From assembly GCF_000730165.1 (NCBI RefSeq), contig NZ_CP022110.1, positions 937,501 to 1,001,500 of the forward strand: 64,000 nucleotides of DNA. Reading direction: 5' to 3'. Numbering within the stretch: the first letter of the stretch is position 1; every line of letters begins with the position of its first letter. A program made the position numbers and the translations under genes. Shown one piece after another: positions 38,008-45,658 of the stretch. This DNA is from Nitrospirillum viridazoti CBAmc. Lineage in GTDB: Bacteria > Pseudomonadota > Alphaproteobacteria > Azospirillales > Azospirillaceae. The notes below the pieces were generated by a model, which was not told where the DNA came from, searched no databases, and was given only the letters and a program-made list of their open reading frames with translations.

Positions 38008-38124
38008 TCAGGCCCGGCGACCGCCGGTAAGGAGCAGGCGCGCGGCGAAGGTCAGCGGCTGGGCGCTGGCGGCGGCGATGCTGGCCTTGGCAGAGAAGCC
38101 CCTGGGGGCGGCGTGACACGACAT
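38008..38124 (-). CDS. Candidate second leader ORF of leuA (38 codons, ends Leu-Leu-Leu-Thr-Gly-Gly-Arg-Arg-Ala)
   Basis: A small minus-strand ORF starts at ATG 38124 and ends at TGA 38008-38010. It begins MSCHAAPRGFSAK and ends in RLLLTGGRRA. Third codon positions are nearly all G or C, as in genes of this genome. The three Leu codons (CTG CTC CTT) are directly followed by the hairpin CCGGC-GGTC-GCCGG, and further GGCC / GGCC pairings downstream could compete with it. This is the layout expected of a control peptide. It could also be a chance ORF in GC-rich leader RNA. No strong ribosome binding site is present (GAG 8 nt upstream). Confidence 0.35.
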   Translation of the reverse strand: MSCHAAPRGFSAKASIAAASAQPLTFAARLLLTGGRRA

Positions 38125-38151
38125 TTGGAAACTCAGCGAACCTTGCGCAAA

Positions 38152-38196
38152 CTTATGACGAAATCCCCGGTCCTCTCAGGAGGCCGGGTTCATAAG
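38152..38196 (-). promoter_or_regulatory. Attenuator-type hairpin overlapping the Leu codons of the leader peptide
   Basis: In the leader RNA, CCCGGCCTC pairs with GAGG-A-CCGGG around a CTGA loop that includes the leader stop codon. An outer helix CTTATGA / TCATAAG encloses it. The left outer arm includes one of the Leu codons (CTT) and the following Met codon. A ribosome stalled on the Leu codons would therefore break this fold. The 3' side reads GGGGATTTCGTC, a poor T tract, so whether this is the terminator or a pause/pre-emptor helix is unclear. Confidence 0.6.
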
Positions 38197-38226
38197 AAGC
38201 AGCAGGGTGGTCGCGAAGTCGGTCAT
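38176..38226 (-). CDS. leuL: leuA leader peptide (16 residues, four consecutive Leu)
   Basis: The peptide reads MTDFATTLLLLMNPAS. It contains the run CTG CTG CTT CTT and stops at the loop of a strong hairpin. It lies 245 nt upstream of leuA in the same direction, directly below a near-consensus promoter. This is the classical layout of a transcription-attenuation leader: when charged tRNA-Leu is scarce, the ribosome stalls on the Leu run and changes the downstream RNA fold. The ATG is only 10 nt past the -10 hexamer, so the mRNA is leaderless or nearly so. Confidence 0.85.
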   Translation of the reverse strand: MTDFATTLLLLMNPAS

Positions 38227-38236
38227 GATGGGCAGG

Positions 38237-38265
38237 ATAAAAGCGGCATCCGGCGGGCGTGTCAA
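38237..38265 (-). promoter_or_regulatory. Promoter of the leuA leader
   Basis: On the minus strand a perfect -35 TTGACA (38265-38260) is separated by exactly 17 nt from TTTTAT (38242-38237). The start of transcription should fall within a few nucleotides of the leader-peptide ATG. Confidence 0.8.
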
Positions 38266-38301
38266 GCGAACATGCTCACGAAATTTCAATGGCGGCCATG
38301 C

Positions 38302-38327
38302 CCCGGCATCAAAGGGTCGATGCCGGG
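38302..38327. repeat. Hairpin upstream of the leuA promoter
   Basis: A perfect 9-bp stem CCCGGCATC / GATGCCGGG has an 8-nt loop. Next to it is GCGAC / GTCGC. It may terminate transcripts coming from the TonB receptor gene, since no other structure besides the repeat at 38364 lies there. Confidence 0.5.
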
Positions 38328-38363
38328 CTACTGGCGACAATCTTTGGTCGCTCAGCCTAATGT

Positions 38364-38484
38364 CGGTGGCACGAGATAAAGACTCGTGCCACCGTAGCCC
38401 GCGACCGCGGGTGCCGGAGTGAGCACCGTAGGAGCGGAACGAGGACAGCCAAAGGCCCGGACGGGCCTGTCGGCGCCTGAGGAA
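38364..38484 (+). repeat. Structured dispersed repeat, copy A
   Basis: This copy starts with a 12-bp perfect hairpin (arms CGGTGGCACGAG / CTCGTGCCACCG, 7-nt loop) at 38364-38394. TAG and a second hairpin GCCCGC-GACC-GCGGGT follow (38397-38412). GCCGG (38413-38417) can pair with TCGGC (38470-38474) to close a domain containing the conserved GGAGTGAGC and AACGAGGACAGCCAA segments and a third hairpin AGGCCC-GGAC-GGGCCT. The copy ends TGAGGAA, one nucleotide before the TonB receptor stop codon, and reads opposite to both neighbours. Two further copies are at 47452-47568 and 62222-62346. Confidence 0.8.
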
Positions 38485-38485
38485 C

Positions 38486-40651
38486 TCACAAATCAAGCGT
38501 GGCTGAGAAGCGCACGGTGGCCGGCATGCCCGAGTAGAGCGTGGGGCCGCCGGTGGCCCAGTACCGCTCATTGGTCACGTTGTCGGCGTTGACGCGCAGG
38601 GTCAGGCCATTGCCCTGCACCTGGGTCTTGTAGCTGGCCCCCAGGCTCAGCGTCGTGTAGGCGGGCAGGGTGGCGCGGTTCTGCGCATCCGCCGCGCGAT
38701 CGCCGGTGTAGTAGACGCCGGCGTTCAGGCCCACGCCGTCCAGGAAGTCCGGATGGTATTCCGCGAAGACGGAACCGGACCAGCGCGGCGTGTTCTCCAC
38801 CCGCCTGCCATCCTGGTAGATGCTGCCGGTGTTCTCCTGAAGGGCGTTCAGGTACTGGCCGCTGACCATGATCGACAGGTCGGGCAGCACCTCCCCCTGG
38901 ACGGAGGCTTCGACGCCCTGGTGGATGGCCTGGCCGTTCAGGACGTAGGTGTTGTGGATGTCGGTGTAGGCCAGGCCCCGGTCGATATGGAACCAGGCCA
39001 GCGACATCATGGCGCCGGCCACTTCCATGCGGCCGCCCACCTCCACCTGCTTGCTGACGATGGGGTTTAGGATGCTGCCGGCGTTGGTGGTGCCGTCCGG
39101 CGCGGTGCCGGCGCTCTCCAGCCCCTCGATATAGGTCGCGTACAGGCTGGACTTGGGCGTCAGCTTATAGACCAGGCCGGCCGTGGGGGTGACGGTCTGG
39201 ACGGCATAATTGCTGGCGGCCGAGCTGGTGTCATAGTCGACATAACGGGCGCCGGCGATCAGCAGCCAGCTTTCGCCCAGGTGCGCCATGTCCATGACAT
39301 AGCCGCCGGTGTCGATGTTCACGCTGCCGGCCAGCAGGCGGGTGGTGGTGAACTTCAGCGTGTCGTAGGCGACATCCACGGGATCGTACAGGTTCTGCTT
39401 GATCGCGGTGTAGGACTGCTGGTGCTGGTCCTCCTGCGTCTGGCGGTTGCGGCTGAAGCCGATCAGCAGCTCATGGCTGATGGGGCCGGTGTCAAGCTTG
39501 CCGGACACTTCCAGCCGCAGGTTCTGGTTGCGATATTCCTGGTCGGGCGTGTAGGTGCCGGTCACCGTGCCGGAGCCGGTGGCCAGGTTGACGCCGCCCA
39601 GGTTGGCGATGGTGCGCTGCCGGCGGGTGGAGGCGACGCCGAACTCCGCGCGGGCCGACCAGTCGTCGGTGATGGCGTAATCGGCGCGGCCCACCACGTT
39701 GGTGGCCCAGGTGTTGTAGGGTGCGTTCAGCGGGGCGAAGCGCAGGCTGGGGTCCGGGATGGACGGCAGGATGATGGTGCCGCCGTTGCCGCCTTTGGCG
39801 CCCACGGCGGTGGGCAGGGTGATGCCACCGGGCTCATCCATCTCACGGCGGTAGTATTCGGCGTCCAGCTTGAAGGTCAGGCGCTCGCTGGCGCGCCAGT
39901 CGAAGGCGCCGCTCATCAGCCAGCGGCGACCGTCCACGTCGTTGACCGGCGTGCCGATACGTGAGGCGTAGCCGTTGACGCGCGCGCCGTATTCGTTGTG
40001 GTCGCCGAACTCCCGCCCGATGTCGAAGCCGCTGCCGAAACTGCCGTTGTTGTCGCCGTTCAGGGTGAAGGAGGTGACGGGGTCGGACCCCGCCCGCTTG
40101 GTCACCACGTTGACGATGCCCGACGGCGTGCTGATGCCGTAGTAAAGGGCCGACACGCCCTTCAGCAACTCAACCCGCTGCTTGTTCTCGATGGGGATGG
40201 GGCCCAGGTTGATGATGGGCAAGGACCCGTTAAGGCGATAATTGGTGCGCGCGTTCATCAGCACGCCGCGCGAGACGAAGTTGTTGCTGGTCAGGGGGCT
40301 GGTGGATTGCTGCGTCACGCCGGGCGTGTTGCGCAGCGCGTCGTCCAGCCCCTGCGCCCCCTGCGCGTCCAGCAGGGCGCGCGGCAGGATGGCGACGGTC
40401 AAGGGCGTGTCCAGCAGCGACTGGTTCCGGAAGGCGCCGACCTGCACTACCTCCGCCTTGAAGGAGGGGGCCTGCGTGCCGCTCACGATAATGTCGTCCA
40501 GGGCCTTTTCCTGGCCGGCGTCCGTGGTGGAGGCCGTCGTGTCCACGGCGGCGTCCATCGCTTCCGTGGCCATCGCTTCCGTGGCCTGGGCCCGCAAGGG
40601 GGCCTGCATCGCCGCCAACAGGGCAAGCATCGACACGGCGCACTTTTTCAT
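38486..40651 (-). CDS. TonB-dependent siderophore receptor
   Basis: The 721-residue outer-membrane protein has a signal peptide (MLALLAAMQAPLRAQA). A TonB-box-like stretch (DDIIVSG) is followed by a plug domain (about 60-170, with LLDTPLTVAILPRALLDAQG and VELLKGVSALYYG) and a 22-strand barrel to the C-terminus, ending RFSATLDL. The FVSRGVLMN and NVVTKRAGSDP segments fit the ferric-siderophore receptor branch (FhuA/FpvA type). It should import a ferric chelate using TonB energy. A Fur-box-like site lies about 40 nt upstream of the start. No transport or siderophore genes adjoin it, so it probably uses siderophores made by others. Confidence 0.93.
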   Translation of the reverse strand: MKKCAVSMLALLAAMQAPLRAQATEAMATEAMDAAVDTTASTTDAGQEKALDDIIVSGTQAPSFKAEVVQVGAFRNQSLLDTPLTVAILPRALLDAQGAQGLDDALRNTPGVTQQSTSPLTSNNFVSRGVLMNARTNYRLNGSLPIINLGPIPIENKQRVELLKGVSALYYGISTPSGIVNVVTKRAGSDPVTSFTLNGDNNGSFGSGFDIGREFGDHNEYGARVNGYASRIGTPVNDVDGRRWLMSGAFDWRASERLTFKLDAEYYRREMDEPGGITLPTAVGAKGGNGGTIILPSIPDPSLRFAPLNAPYNTWATNVVGRADYAITDDWSARAEFGVASTRRQRTIANLGGVNLATGSGTVTGTYTPDQEYRNQNLRLEVSGKLDTGPISHELLIGFSRNRQTQEDQHQQSYTAIKQNLYDPVDVAYDTLKFTTTRLLAGSVNIDTGGYVMDMAHLGESWLLIAGARYVDYDTSSAASNYAVQTVTPTAGLVYKLTPKSSLYATYIEGLESAGTAPDGTTNAGSILNPIVSKQVEVGGRMEVAGAMMSLAWFHIDRGLAYTDIHNTYVLNGQAIHQGVEASVQGEVLPDLSIMVSGQYLNALQENTGSIYQDGRRVENTPRWSGSVFAEYHPDFLDGVGLNAGVYYTGDRAADAQNRATLPAYTTLSLGASYKTQVQGNGLTLRVNADNVTNERYWATGGPTLYSGMPATVRFSATLDL

Positions 40652-40689
40652 CGTGTTTCCATTATTCAGTCAGGATCGGTTGGCATCCT

Positions 40690-40708
40690 GATACTGATAA
40701 TGAGAAAC
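40690..40708 (-). promoter_or_regulatory. Fur-box-like site upstream of the TonB receptor
   Basis: The sequence GATACTGATAATGAGAAAC agrees with the 19-bp Fur consensus at 14 positions by eye and lies 39 nt before the receptor start, in the expected promoter position. This supports iron repression. Confidence 0.6.
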
Positions 40709-40806
40709 GATCGCAACATCGATTTTAACAAGATCGTTAGGCGCTTTTGACAGGGGCGGGCCTGGACCGACGCCCGGATCGATCAGGTCAGGAACAGGTC
40801 AGCGCC

Positions 40807-41469
40807 TCAAAGTTCGTGCAGATTGGGAACGGGCTGATCCCTCTCCAACGCCGCAACAGCTTCCCGAGCGGCCAGTTCCGCCCGCCTGCGTATGTCCTGC
40901 TCCGACGGAGCTGGCAGGCCAAGTAGCACACGATAGTCATCGAGACCGACCAACCGCTCGAAGAAATCATGGCCGATCTGGCGCCGTCGCTCCGCCGGCA
41001 TCCCGGATGTACCGGCCCGAGTTGACAGAAAAGAGTCCAGCCTTTCGACGTGCGCGTTGATCAGGCCATCGTACGCCAACGCACCAAGGTGCGGAAATCG
41101 CCGTATCTCGGTCATGACGACCCGGAGCAGGTTGGTCGTCTTCGCGCCGCGAATGCGCTCCTGGAACATCACGCCGACAAAGAGAAGAATGTCCGCGAGC
41201 GGCTTCTTCAAAACCTCCTCGATCTTGACCGACTCTTCCATATCGACCGGATGGCACGCGCTTTCCATTACCGCTGCAAAGAGATCGTCTTTGGTTCGAG
41301 CATGGCGGTACAGCGTCATGATTGAAACGCCGGCCTCACGGGCGATGCTCTCCATTCCGCTGCCGGCATAGCCGTCCCGCACGAACGCCTGCTCGGCGGC
41401 CGCCACGATCGCGGCGCGCTTACGCGCCATCACTTTCGCTCTCGGATGATCGGGGGACCAATCCCTCAT
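40807..41469 (-). CDS. TetR-family transcriptional regulator
   Basis: The 220-residue protein has the TetR helix-turn-helix at about 18-62 (RAAIVAAAEQAFVRDGYAGS, then ISIMTLYRHARTKDDLFAAV-like residues) and a C-terminal ligand/dimer domain with a TetR_C segment. It is divergent from a metallo-beta-lactamase-fold gene, and two overlapping palindromes lie between them. The gene is visibly less GC-rich than its neighbours. An internal Met at codon 14 (41430) is an alternative start. Confidence 0.9.
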   Translation of the reverse strand: MRDWSPDHPRAKVMARKRAAIVAAAEQAFVRDGYAGSGMESIAREAGVSIMTLYRHARTKDDLFAAVMESACHPVDMEESVKIEEVLKKPLADILLFVGVMFQERIRGAKTTNLLRVVMTEIRRFPHLGALAYDGLINAHVERLDSFLSTRAGTSGMPAERRRQIGHDFFERLVGLDDYRVLLGLPAPSEQDIRRRAELAAREAVAALERDQPVPNLHEL

Positions 41470-41483
41470 GCGTGTTGACTCCT

Positions 41484-41517
41484 AACGATAGTCGTCATTA
41501 TCGTTATGGCGATAATG
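41484..41517. promoter_or_regulatory. Overlapping TetR-type operators
   Basis: Two inverted repeats share bases. AACGATA (41484-41490) pairs with TATCGTT (41499-41505), and CATTATCG (41496-41503) pairs with CGATAATG (41510-41517). They fill the 77-nt gap between the TetR gene and the metallo-hydrolase gene and would let the repressor cover both promoters. Confidence 0.75.
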
Positions 41518-41546
41518 TACGTTATTGTTACACGAAAGGCAGATCA

Positions 41547-42530
41547 ATGGCCCAGGCTATCGAAGGCGGGAACCCGCTCTTGGCGCGGATGCGTCGCCGC
41601 CCGATCAACAGCACGCTGATCGGGCTCGCGATACCGCTCTTGGGGGCGCTGCTCTGGTTCGCCTGGACTTTCGCACCGGTCCGGCTCGATGTGCCGCAAG
41701 TCGATGTCGGGGCGCTGCCGCCAGCCACACCTCCGGCCGCCATGTCGATCAGCGCGATGCCGACAGGAACATACGAAACCCCCGCGGCGTTGGCATTTCG
41801 GGGCGGTTCGTGGAGCGAGAAGCGCGCATTCGCCGCGAGCGGCGTCCTCGTGCGGCATCCCAAGGGGAACCTGCTGATCGACACCGGGTTCGGGCGGAAT
41901 GTCGAGCAGCAACTCAAACTGCTCCCCTCGCTCCAACAGTCGCCTCATCACCTTGGCACGCCCATCATCGATCAGTTGGCCAGGGGGCCTGCCGACACGA
42001 TTACCGCGATTATTCCAACCCATGCACACTGGGACCACATCAGCGGCATGGATGATTTCCACGGCATACCCGTACTGGTGGACGATGCCGGCCAGCGCTT
42101 TATCGGCTCGCATGGTGAGGGCACCGAGGTGCTCAACAGCTTCCATGAGGTTACCTATCAGGCCTATCACTTCGATGGCGGCCCCTATCTTGGTTTCCCA
42201 AGCAGCCACGACGTCTACGGCGACGGCTCGGTTGTGATCGTGCCGGCACCCGGCCATACACCGGACTCGGTCGTCGTCTTCGTCAACCTGCCCTCGGGCA
42301 AGCGTTATGCCTTTGTCGGTGACCTCGTTTGGCAGATGGAAGGGCTGACGCGGCCGGCGGAGAAGCCTTGGATGATGCGGTTCCTGATTGGCGAAGACCG
42401 CTCCGAAATACAGACAGCCATCGCGCGCATCCGCGCCGCAACCACGCGCTATCCCGAGATCACGGCCGTTCCCGCGCATGACGGTCGTGCGTTCAGCTCG
42501 ATCGCCATCTATCCAGCGTCAACCCGCTGA
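41547..42530 (+). CDS. Metallo-beta-lactamase-fold hydrolase with N-terminal membrane anchor
   Basis: I start at the ATG at 41547 (MAQAIEGGNP); GAAAGG lies about 9 nt upstream. A membrane segment at about 23-42 (LIGLAIPLLGALLWFAWTFA) suggests an inner-membrane anchored or exported enzyme. The metal site is intact: HAHWDH (159-164), a His in PGHTPDS and Asp in VGDLVW. The family includes lactonases, glyoxalases and arylsulfatase-like enzymes. With a divergent TetR regulator, quorum-signal or xenobiotic lactone hydrolysis is plausible but unproven. The base composition matches the TetR gene and differs from the flanks. Confidence 0.88.
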   Translation: MAQAIEGGNPLLARMRRRPINSTLIGLAIPLLGALLWFAWTFAPVRLDVPQVDVGALPPATPPAAMSISAMPTGTYETPAALAFRGGSWSEKRAFAASGVLVRHPKGNLLIDTGFGRNVEQQLKLLPSLQQSPHHLGTPIIDQLARGPADTITAIIPTHAHWDHISGMDDFHGIPVLVDDAGQRFIGSHGEGTEVLNSFHEVTYQAYHFDGGPYLGFPSSHDVYGDGSVVIVPAPGHTPDSVVVFVNLPSGKRYAFVGDLVWQMEGLTRPAEKPWMMRFLIGEDRSEIQTAIARIRAATTRYPEITAVPAHDGRAFSSIAIYPASTR

Positions 42531-42531
42531 C

Positions 42532-42552
42532 GAGGCCAAATTCGTTTGGCTC
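42532..42552. terminator. Small hairpin between convergent genes
   Basis: GAGGCCAAA pairs with TTTGGCTC around a TTCG tetraloop, with one bulged G. It lies 1 nt after the metallo-hydrolase stop and may terminate both convergent genes. No T tract is present. Confidence 0.5.
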
Positions 42553-42588
42553 AAGGATGCGCCGGATGCGGGGGTGAATCGGCGTGGA

Positions 42589-43575
42589 TTATTTCGCCGC
42601 GGGTGTCCCGCCGTCCGGGGCGAGGACGCTGGTCTTGAGGCTGTCCAGCATGTGGGTGGCGATGGTGGCGCGCTGCAGGCTGCCGACCGCGTCCGGGGCG
42701 ACGGAATAGAGCCCTTCCAGGTAGGCCTTGTCCGCCGGGCTCAGTGTCCGGACCCGTTGTGCCGATGGGCAGGCGTCGGTGAACAGGCTTAGGATGCTGG
42801 GCAGGGGGTTGCACTGGCCCACGGCGCTGGCGGGCTGGGCCAGAACCAGCATGGCCAGATAGTCGGCCAGGCTGCCGAATGTCTCCCCCTCGATCTTGGT
42901 GGTGTCCACGATGACGACGATATTGTCGAAGACGCTCGTCATGTCGTGGGAAAGCCGGCTGCCGCCGTTGCCGTGGAACTGGTCTTTCAGGGGATCGTTC
43001 GGGCCCGGGACGTAATAGGGATCGTCCACCACCGTGGTGGCGCCGTCGCGCACGGCCGTCACGTACCATGCCTGGATGGCCTGGGTGACCTTGCTCACGG
43101 TTTTGGTCTGGTTGACGAAGTGATAGCCCAGCAGGAATGAGCGTTTGTCCGCGACGGCGTCCATCACGGCCTGGGGCGCGTCGGAGAAGATGATCTCGAT
43201 ATCACGCTTGCAGCCGTCCCGCGTCGGCGCGCCCACTTGGCCCGCCACGGTCTTGATGCGGGTGGTGAGGAAGGCGGCCACGTCGGCCGGCACATTGATC
43301 GCCTGCGGACAGACGGGACGTTCCCACCGGGTCAGCTGGTTCAACCGAGGGGAGGGGTGGCCGTGGTCCTGAACGAAACCTTCCGTCGCCCGCGTCAGCG
43401 TCTCGACGGTGAAGCGGTTTCCGGTAATGGTGACGGTGGGTGGGCTGTCGGTGGCGGCCGGCGTGTCGGCGGCGGTTTGCGCCGCCGCCAGCAGGGATAG
43501 GGCCGGCAGGGACAGGAAAAGAAGCAGGGCCGCCGCCATGCCTACCCGATGTGCCCGTGCCCGCCCCGCCGTCAT
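42589..43575 (-). CDS. Conserved secreted protein of unknown function
   Basis: Several close ATGs exist (43584, 43581, 43575). I use 43575, best spaced from AAGGGG, giving 328 residues with a signal peptide (MAAALLLFLSLPALSLLAAA). The body has a recognisable but unassigned pattern: RWERPVCPQAINVPADVAAF, IKTVAGQVGAPTRDGC, SDAPQAVMDAVADKRSFLLG and YHFVNQTKTVSKVTQAIQAW. I recall similar proteins of unknown role from sphingomonads and Caulobacter. Several Cys suggest disulfides in the periplasm. It is the last gene of a run with an S9 peptidase and two S10 peptidases, so a role near peptide breakdown is possible. Confidence 0.75.
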   Translation of the reverse strand: MTAGRARAHRVGMAAALLLFLSLPALSLLAAAQTAADTPAATDSPPTVTITGNRFTVETLTRATEGFVQDHGHPSPRLNQLTRWERPVCPQAINVPADVAAFLTTRIKTVAGQVGAPTRDGCKRDIEIIFSDAPQAVMDAVADKRSFLLGYHFVNQTKTVSKVTQAIQAWYVTAVRDGATTVVDDPYYVPGPNDPLKDQFHGNGGSRLSHDMTSVFDNIVVIVDTTKIEGETFGSLADYLAMLVLAQPASAVGQCNPLPSILSLFTDACPSAQRVRTLSPADKAYLEGLYSVAPDAVGSLQRATIATHMLDSLKTSVLAPDGGTPAAK

Positions 43576-43604
43576 ACCCATCATTCCCCTTGTTCCGTTA
43601 CACG

Positions 43605-45638
43605 CTATTTGGCCGCCAGCGCCGCCTGCAGCCCCGGCGTGAACTGCGCCCCGTCGGGCACGGTGATGCTGGAGCCCTTGAAGGCGGCGCCGAAGGGCTC
43701 CGCCCGGCCGCCCAGGCAGGCGCCCAGGAACTGTTCGGCGGCGGCGTTGAAGGCGATGCTGTTCTCCGGCCGGGCGAAGCCGTGGCCCTCGTCGGGGAAC
43801 AGGATGTAGGTGACGGGGATGTTCTTCTCCTTCATCGCCTTCACGATCTGGTCCGACTCCGCCTGGTTGACGCGGGGGTCGTTGGCGCCCTGGCCGATCA
43901 GCAGCGGCTTTTTGATATCCGCCGCCTTGAACAGGGGGGAAGCGTCGTGCAGCAGCTGGCGGCCGTCCTCCGTCGTCGGGTCGCCCATGCGCTTGTAGAA
44001 CTGCTGCTTGCCCGCCTCCCAATAGGGCGGGATGGTCTTCAGCAGGGTGGCCAGGTTGCTGGGGCCGACGATGTCCACGCCGCAGGCGAAGGCGTCGGGG
44101 GTGAAGGTCAGGCCGGCCAGGGTGGCATAGCCGCCGTAGGACCCGCCCATGATGGCCACCTTGTCCTTGGTGGTGATGCCCTGCTTGACGGCCCAGTCGA
44201 CGGCGTCGATCAGGTCGTCATGCATCTTGCGGCCCCATTGCAGGTTGCCGGCGGTGATGAAGTTCTTCCCGAAGCCGGTGGAGCCGCGATAGTTGACCGA
44301 CAGCACGGCATAGCCCCGGTTGGCCAGCCACTGGTGATAGCCGTTGTAGCCGTAACCGTCGCGCGCCCAGGGGCCGCCATGGACGAACAGCACCATGGGC
44401 AGGGGCTGGTCGGGATGCCCATCGCCCTTGCCGTCGGCGCCCGCCGGCAGGGTGAGGTAGGACACCAGCGTCAGACCGTCGCGCGCCTTGATCTCCACCG
44501 GGTGCATGGCGGCCAGGTCGGCGCCCTCCAGCTCCGGCCGGTTCACGAACAGCTTGGTCAGGGTATGGGCCTTGCGGTCGAAGCGGTATGTCGCCGCCGG
44601 CGCCGTGACCGGATCTACCACCACGGTCCAGGCGCCGTCGTCGTCGGTGCGGCTGGTGACGTGTATATCGCCCTTCAGCTGGGTCTTCAGGAAGTCCAAC
44701 TCCGCGCCGATCTTGGGATCCAGCGCCGTCCATTCCGTGCGCAGGTAATCGACGCCATAGGCCTGGACCACCCCCGTCTTGGGATCGGCCAGGATGTCGC
44801 CCACATCGGCCTTGTCGCTCTGGCCCACCACCCGTGTGGCGCCGGTGGCGGCGTCCTGGGCGATCAGGGCGGCGGTGTCGCGGCCGCGGCTGTCGATCCA
44901 GTACAGCGTCTTGCCGTCCTCGGTATAGCCCAGGGGGTTGGTGGTCAGGCTGTCATCCAGCCCGACCGCACCCAGCGGCTGGGCTTCAACCTTATTGTCA
45001 GCCACGCGGAAGAAGTCGGTTCCGCCGTCGGGCCGCGACTTGGCCGCCAGGCGCAGCTTCAGGGACTCGTCCGCGACGAAGCCGGCATAGCCCTCGTTCT
45101 TGAACACCAGGGTCAGTTTGCCCTTGGCCAAGTCCAGGCTGTAGACGTCGAACCATTTGGGATCGCGGTTGTTCAGGCCAACCAGGATGCGGTCCTTGAT
45201 GTGATGGCTGGTGCCGATGATGTCGACGCGCGTCTTTTCCTGCGGCGTCAGGGTGCGCTGCTCGCCCGTGGCGACGTTGACGCCGTACAACACGAAATTC
45301 TCGTCCCCGCCCTTGTCGTTGACGAACAGGATCATCTTACCGTCGGGGGACCAGAAATGCTGGCGGATGGGGCGGGTCTTCTCCGCTGTCAGGGCTTTGG
45401 CCTTGGTGGGGTCGCTGGCGGGGGCCACCCAGATGTTCAGCACGCCGTCGCGCGGCGCGATCCACGACAGCCACTTGCCGTCGGGGCTCAGCTTGCCTTG
45501 GGTGCGGCTGGGGTTGCCGAAGAATTTGGCGCGCTCGATCAGGGGGGCGGCCGGGCTGGTGGCCGGCGGGGGCGGGGCCGCCGCCGTGAGAGAGGTCGTG
45601 CCCAGGATCACGGTCAACGCCAGAACGGCAGCGCGCAT
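43605..45638 (-). CDS. Secreted S9-family (prolyl oligopeptidase-type) peptidase
   Basis: The 677-residue enzyme has a signal peptide (LALTVILGTTSLTAAA). Residues about 35-400 form the beta-propeller (GKLSPDGKWLSWIAPRDG and similar WD-like blades). The C-terminal alpha/beta-hydrolase domain carries the catalytic triad: Ser500 in MGGSYGGYA, Asp in GANDPRVNQAES and His in DEGHGFARPEN. This family cleaves oligopeptides after proline or releases acylated or dipeptidyl ends. It lies 123 nt after the S10 peptidase gene with a long hairpin between, and 29 nt before the unknown gene at 42589. Confidence 0.94.
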   Translation of the reverse strand: MRAAVLALTVILGTTSLTAAAPPPPATSPAAPLIERAKFFGNPSRTQGKLSPDGKWLSWIAPRDGVLNIWVAPASDPTKAKALTAEKTRPIRQHFWSPDGKMILFVNDKGGDENFVLYGVNVATGEQRTLTPQEKTRVDIIGTSHHIKDRILVGLNNRDPKWFDVYSLDLAKGKLTLVFKNEGYAGFVADESLKLRLAAKSRPDGGTDFFRVADNKVEAQPLGAVGLDDSLTTNPLGYTEDGKTLYWIDSRGRDTAALIAQDAATGATRVVGQSDKADVGDILADPKTGVVQAYGVDYLRTEWTALDPKIGAELDFLKTQLKGDIHVTSRTDDDGAWTVVVDPVTAPAATYRFDRKAHTLTKLFVNRPELEGADLAAMHPVEIKARDGLTLVSYLTLPAGADGKGDGHPDQPLPMVLFVHGGPWARDGYGYNGYHQWLANRGYAVLSVNYRGSTGFGKNFITAGNLQWGRKMHDDLIDAVDWAVKQGITTKDKVAIMGGSYGGYATLAGLTFTPDAFACGVDIVGPSNLATLLKTIPPYWEAGKQQFYKRMGDPTTEDGRQLLHDASPLFKAADIKKPLLIGQGANDPRVNQAESDQIVKAMKEKNIPVTYILFPDEGHGFARPENSIAFNAAAEQFLGACLGGRAEPFGAAFKGSSITVPDGAQFTPGLQAALAAK

Positions 45639-45658
45639 CGCTTACCCCATCGTTGTTG

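Noticed and set aside
38364-38484. Calling repeat copy A a simple rho-independent terminator of the TonB receptor gene
   Set aside because: It has no T tract and shares a multi-hairpin layout with two other loci, so terminator alone does not explain it, although it may also stop transcription.
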